The notes under the pieces are model-generated. The model ran no database searches and was not told where the DNA came from. It was given only the letters and a program-made list of their open reading frames with translations. A stretch of 51,571 nt of DNA from Chrysophaeum taylorii (taxonomy: Eukaryota > Sar > Pelagophyceae > Pelagomonadales > Pelagomonadaceae): positions 1 to 51,571 of the forward strand of contig JAQMWT010000643.1 of NCBI GenBank assembly GCA_029834535.1, given 5' to 3'. Position numbers and translations under genes: made by a program. This document shows positions 49,341-51,571 of this stretch, piece by piece. Numbering within the stretch: position 1 is the stretch's first letter; each line of letters begins with the position of its first letter.

Positions 49341-49533
49341 GACTCTTCAACCGCCACTTTTTTAGGTCGCCCCCCAATTTCGACGCATGGGTTTAAGGTC
49401 GCCCCCCCAAAATCACCACTTTCTTTAAGGTCGCCCGCCCCAAAATCACCACTTTTTTTAAGGTCGCCCCCCCAAAAACAATATGTTTATAACGTCGCCC
49501 CCCCAAAATCGCCACTTTTTTTACGGTCGTCCC
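49341..49533. repeat. 32-bp minisatellite between the two gypsy LTRs
   Basis: About five tandem copies of a 31-33-bp unit, consensus GGTCGCCCCCCCAAAATCACC followed by ACTTTTTTTAA, with unit starts at about 49365, 49397, 49429, 49462, 49493 and 49525. It fills nearly the whole gap between the two inward-ending LTRs. Confidence 0.85.
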
Positions 49534-50025
49534 TGTGGCGGACACGGAAATTTTACCTACCTGGGCTCACCTTCGAATCTAGGCTCGCCGCTCACGCCCG
49601 TGCTCTTGATCGAGTCAACTGGACGTGGAAGGCCGTCCACCCGCCACACAGCCACGTCCGTGCCTGGTCCTCGCAACTTGAGGATCGGCTTGTGGCGTTA
49701 CAGGAAATTATGCCTGCCTGGCTCATCTTGAATCTAGGCTCGCCGCTCACGCCCGCGCTCTTGATCGAGTCACTGGATGTGGAAAGCCGTTCTCTCGCCA
49801 CACAACCACAAACAACTTCCGTGCCTGGTCCTCACAACTTGAGGATCGGCTGTTGCTTTATGATTAAGATACTCTCGAATCACAGAAATCAGGGTGACGT
49901 ATGTCACGGAAAAAGGAAGATGATGTCATAGAGAAAACTGACATCATCGGAACGGAGTAGGATGCCCCTGATAGGGGGGCCCTAGAAGAGGGGTAAGCCT
50001 TAGGAGGCGGGAGTTGCCGCCACAG
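49534..50025 (-). repeat. LTR of the right gypsy element, with internal 161-bp duplication
   Basis: On the minus strand it begins TGTGGCGGC at 50025 and ends TCCGCCACA at 49534, the same ends as the left LTR, but it has 492 bp instead of 314. The extra length is a tandem duplication of about 161 bp: GTGCCTGGTCCTC.CAACTTG occurs at 49660 and again at 49821, and GAATCTAGGCTCGCCGCTCA at about 49574 and 49731. Confidence 0.75.
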
Positions 50026-50064
50026 GACTCCCCTGGTAAGATTACGAGCTGCCCCAGCGAGCGG

Positions 50065-50419
50065 CTAGCGCGAGGAGCGCGGCTTCGCCTTACGAGCATC
50101 TCGTGCACGAATCTTCTTGTAAACGCGGGTGATGATCGGTTCGGGAACTCGACCACTGCGTAGAGTAAACTTGGGGACCAACACATCAATCTCGTGTGGC
50201 GCGATGTCCGTGACACAAGGAGTTGTCCTGGATGAGATCTTGGACTTGTCGGTGAAACTGCGACCGTCAACGTCCTTGTACTCAGGCTCAAGCTTGCGGT
50301 TCGAAAGGTGATAAGTCGGCTTGAAATAAGCGACATCATCGTTCGGACCCAAATCGGTATAGAAATGCAGAGCAACATGATCATTCTGGTAATCGTATGG
50401 CTCTAAACTTCGGCAACAT
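50065..50419 (-). pseudogene. Integrase C-terminal extension (right element)
   Basis: From about 50352 leftward the frame gives GPNDDVAYFKPTYHLSNRKL, EPEYKDVDGRSFTDKSKISS and the same basic end KKIRARDARKAKPRSSR, stop at 50065-50067. Between 50420 and 50352 an indel and TAG replace the left copy's VYVPEVYEPYDYQND stretch. Confidence 0.7.
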
Positions 50420-51124
50420 CTATATCTTCTTGCGCCAATCAGGGCGCTTCAGGTCACGAATCTGGAAAACAACAAAATTACCGTGTTGATAATCATCACG
50501 GAAGGTTTCTTCGGGTTTGCGGATGGCTTGATCAACGATCGGAGGAACCATCACAGGCGTGATCTGACTAACATGAACACGTCGTTCTTCGGGCGGAGAG
50601 TGGAGAGACTCAATCCTATAGGTGACCAGGGAAAGGCGTTCCTTGATAATAAACGGTCCTCGCCATTCCGGTCGAAGCTTGTTCGGAAGGAAAGGAATAT
50701 AGAGCGAAACATGCGCTCCTTCTTTATATTCGACATCGACATGATCGGCGTTGTAAGCCAGTCGTTGTTTCTTCAAAGCTTTATCACGAGCTTCGTGGAC
50801 GATCTTCGTATAATACTTCAATCGTTCACGAGTTTCAGCGACTGCATCAGAGCGAGTCTTCGGCAACAGTCTGGTATCGAAATCCATAAGCGTATAATCG
50901 GTCGGCAACATTGGCTGACGGTTCAGGCGTAGCATAAAGGGAGAAATCTGCGTGCCTGGAATAAACTTGCGGTTGTAGCAAAACGCAACGTTATGGGCAA
51001 AGCTGGGCCAATCCGTGATGTTCCGGCCCTGAAGGCAGGCACGAAGGAAGGCCTTGATAAATCGGTTCACACGCTCAGCAGGGTTCGACTGGGCATGATA
51101 GGGAATCGTGGTTTGGTATCGCAT
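50420..51124 (-). pseudogene. Integrase, C-terminal half (right element)
   Basis: RYQTTIPYHAQSNPAERVNR (third catalytic residue E), CLQGRNITDWPSFAHNVAFC, RPEWRGPFIIKERLSLVTYR, IESLHSPPEERRVHVSQITP. The frame is open across the point where the left copy is broken, which shows how the two halves of the left integrase belong together. Confidence 0.85.
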
Positions 51125-51571
51125 GTTGAAGGCAAAACTCGCGCATCAACTTGTTCACGAACTCTTTACCGTTGTCGGTACGAATCATCTGGGGCAAGTG
51201 GCCCTTGAGGAGGATGTTAATGACAAAAGACTCGAGAGTGGATTCAGCGGTCTCATCGTTCAAAACATCTAAAATCAAGAAGTGCGAGAACGGATCGAAA
51301 AACACTAGAAGATACGTCTCGGGACCAGCGCTGGGCAAAGGTCCAAATAAATCCATGCGCAGAACAGCGCCACCACCATCGTAGACGAGCCTGCAAGCCA
51401 GCCTGTTTCGGCTCAGGCGTCGGCTTTCTGGCAAACTAAACATTCAACAATGAAGATTCCGACTTCGTTGACATGTGGGGCCACCAAAATCGCGTCCTGA
51501 CACGGTACTGTGACGTCCCCGTATGACCACCGTTAACCAGGTGATCGTAATAATGCGCTTGCGCAATGTTG
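51075..51571 (-). pseudogene. Integrase, N-terminal part and first catalytic residues (right element)
   Basis: LVYDGGGAVLRMDLFGPLPS, PETYLLVFFDPFSHFLILDV, PQMIRTDNGKEFVNKLMREF: first and second catalytic Asp. A five-base deletion near 51133 shifts to the frame of the next feature. Upstream to the window end, HHCC-region codons (WWPHMS, LVCQKA equivalents) are present with indels. Confidence 0.8.

Larger units (their letters stand above)
49534..51571 (-). mobile_element. Second Ty3/gypsy element, opposite orientation, partial
   Basis: The same family as the left element, with its 3' LTR, integrase extension and integrase present; the rest lies beyond the window end. Together with the left element it makes a tail-to-tail inverted pair whose arms extend from the LTRs at the centre out to at least 47.45 kb and 51.57 kb. 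Scattered substitutions and different indels show that the arms are separate old insertions or an old inversion, not an assembly mirror image. Confidence 0.85.

Noticed and set aside
49341..49533. Possible CRISPR-like array
   Set aside because: Units are contiguous with no unique spacers and the host is a eukaryote; this is a minisatellite.
49287..49931. 214-codon plus-strand frame through the LTR centre
   Set aside because: It crosses the minisatellite and the LTR; its repeated peptide (APPKSPLFLRS) is simply the translated 32-bp repeat.
47450..51571. Assembly mirror artefact as the cause of the inverted gypsy pair
   Set aside because: The arms differ by many substitutions, by a 161-bp LTR duplication and by different frame-breaking indels, which a duplicated contig end would not show.

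Overview
The window looks like nuclear DNA of a GC-rich photosynthetic eukaryote. A stramenopile with a secondary red plastid, perhaps pelagophyte-like, fits best. The host genes are dense and GC-rich, with few and very short GT-AG introns (41, 41, 48, 62 and 151 nt). Two host proteins begin with a signal peptide whose predicted cleavage site is followed directly by phenylalanine (VRG|FTAP and VNA|FSSP), the hallmark of bipartite plastid presequences in such algae. The taxon is inferred, not proven.

Layout. 1-4.5 kb is an AT-richer retrotransposon graveyard: the Ty1/copia RNase H tail, a 529-codon ORF of unknown function, a 359-bp repeat, an LTR-like relic and a Ty3/gypsy RT/RNase H relic. 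4.58-27 kb is a compact host gene block: Bud20/ZNF593-like ribosome biogenesis factor, WBP4-like splicing factor, CaMK, plastid-type FKBP, a giant repeat-built membrane protein, an NHL/SMP-30 beta-propeller, a DUF1826 protein, a DMT/TPT-type transporter, a p32/MAM33 mitochondrial protein, an EF-hand mitochondrial carrier, a SURNod19 protein, a polysaccharide pyruvyltransferase and a glycosyltransferase-like protein. 27.7-41 kb holds an ABC half-transporter, a second copy of the LTR-like relic, a decayed receptor gene (ligand-binding domain + Cys-rich + multi-TM), a 1099-residue protein of unknown function, a decayed sulfotransferase-like gene and an F-box/cytochrome b5 protein. 41-51.6 kb is again mobile DNA: a Helitron-type PIF1 helicase relic, the second copy of the 359-bp repeat, and two Ty3/gypsy elements lying tail to tail around a 32-bp minisatellite.

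The most striking item is the left gypsy element. Between its protease region and its reverse transcriptase it carries a nearly complete C5-cytosine DNA methyltransferase domain (motifs I, IV, VI, VIII, IX and X recognisable) at about 44.1-45.0 kb. A retrotransposon that encodes its own cytosine methyltransferase is rare; cases have been described from dinoflagellates and charophytes. This copy is broken by frameshifts and at least one stop, so the active form must be sought elsewhere in the genome.

The host genes do not form one pathway. Local themes are RNA processing/ribosome biogenesis (4.6-6.2 kb), plastid-directed proteins (8.4 and 16.4 kb), mitochondrial proteins (19.6-21.9 kb) and secretory-pathway glycan enzymes (24.4-26.8 kb).
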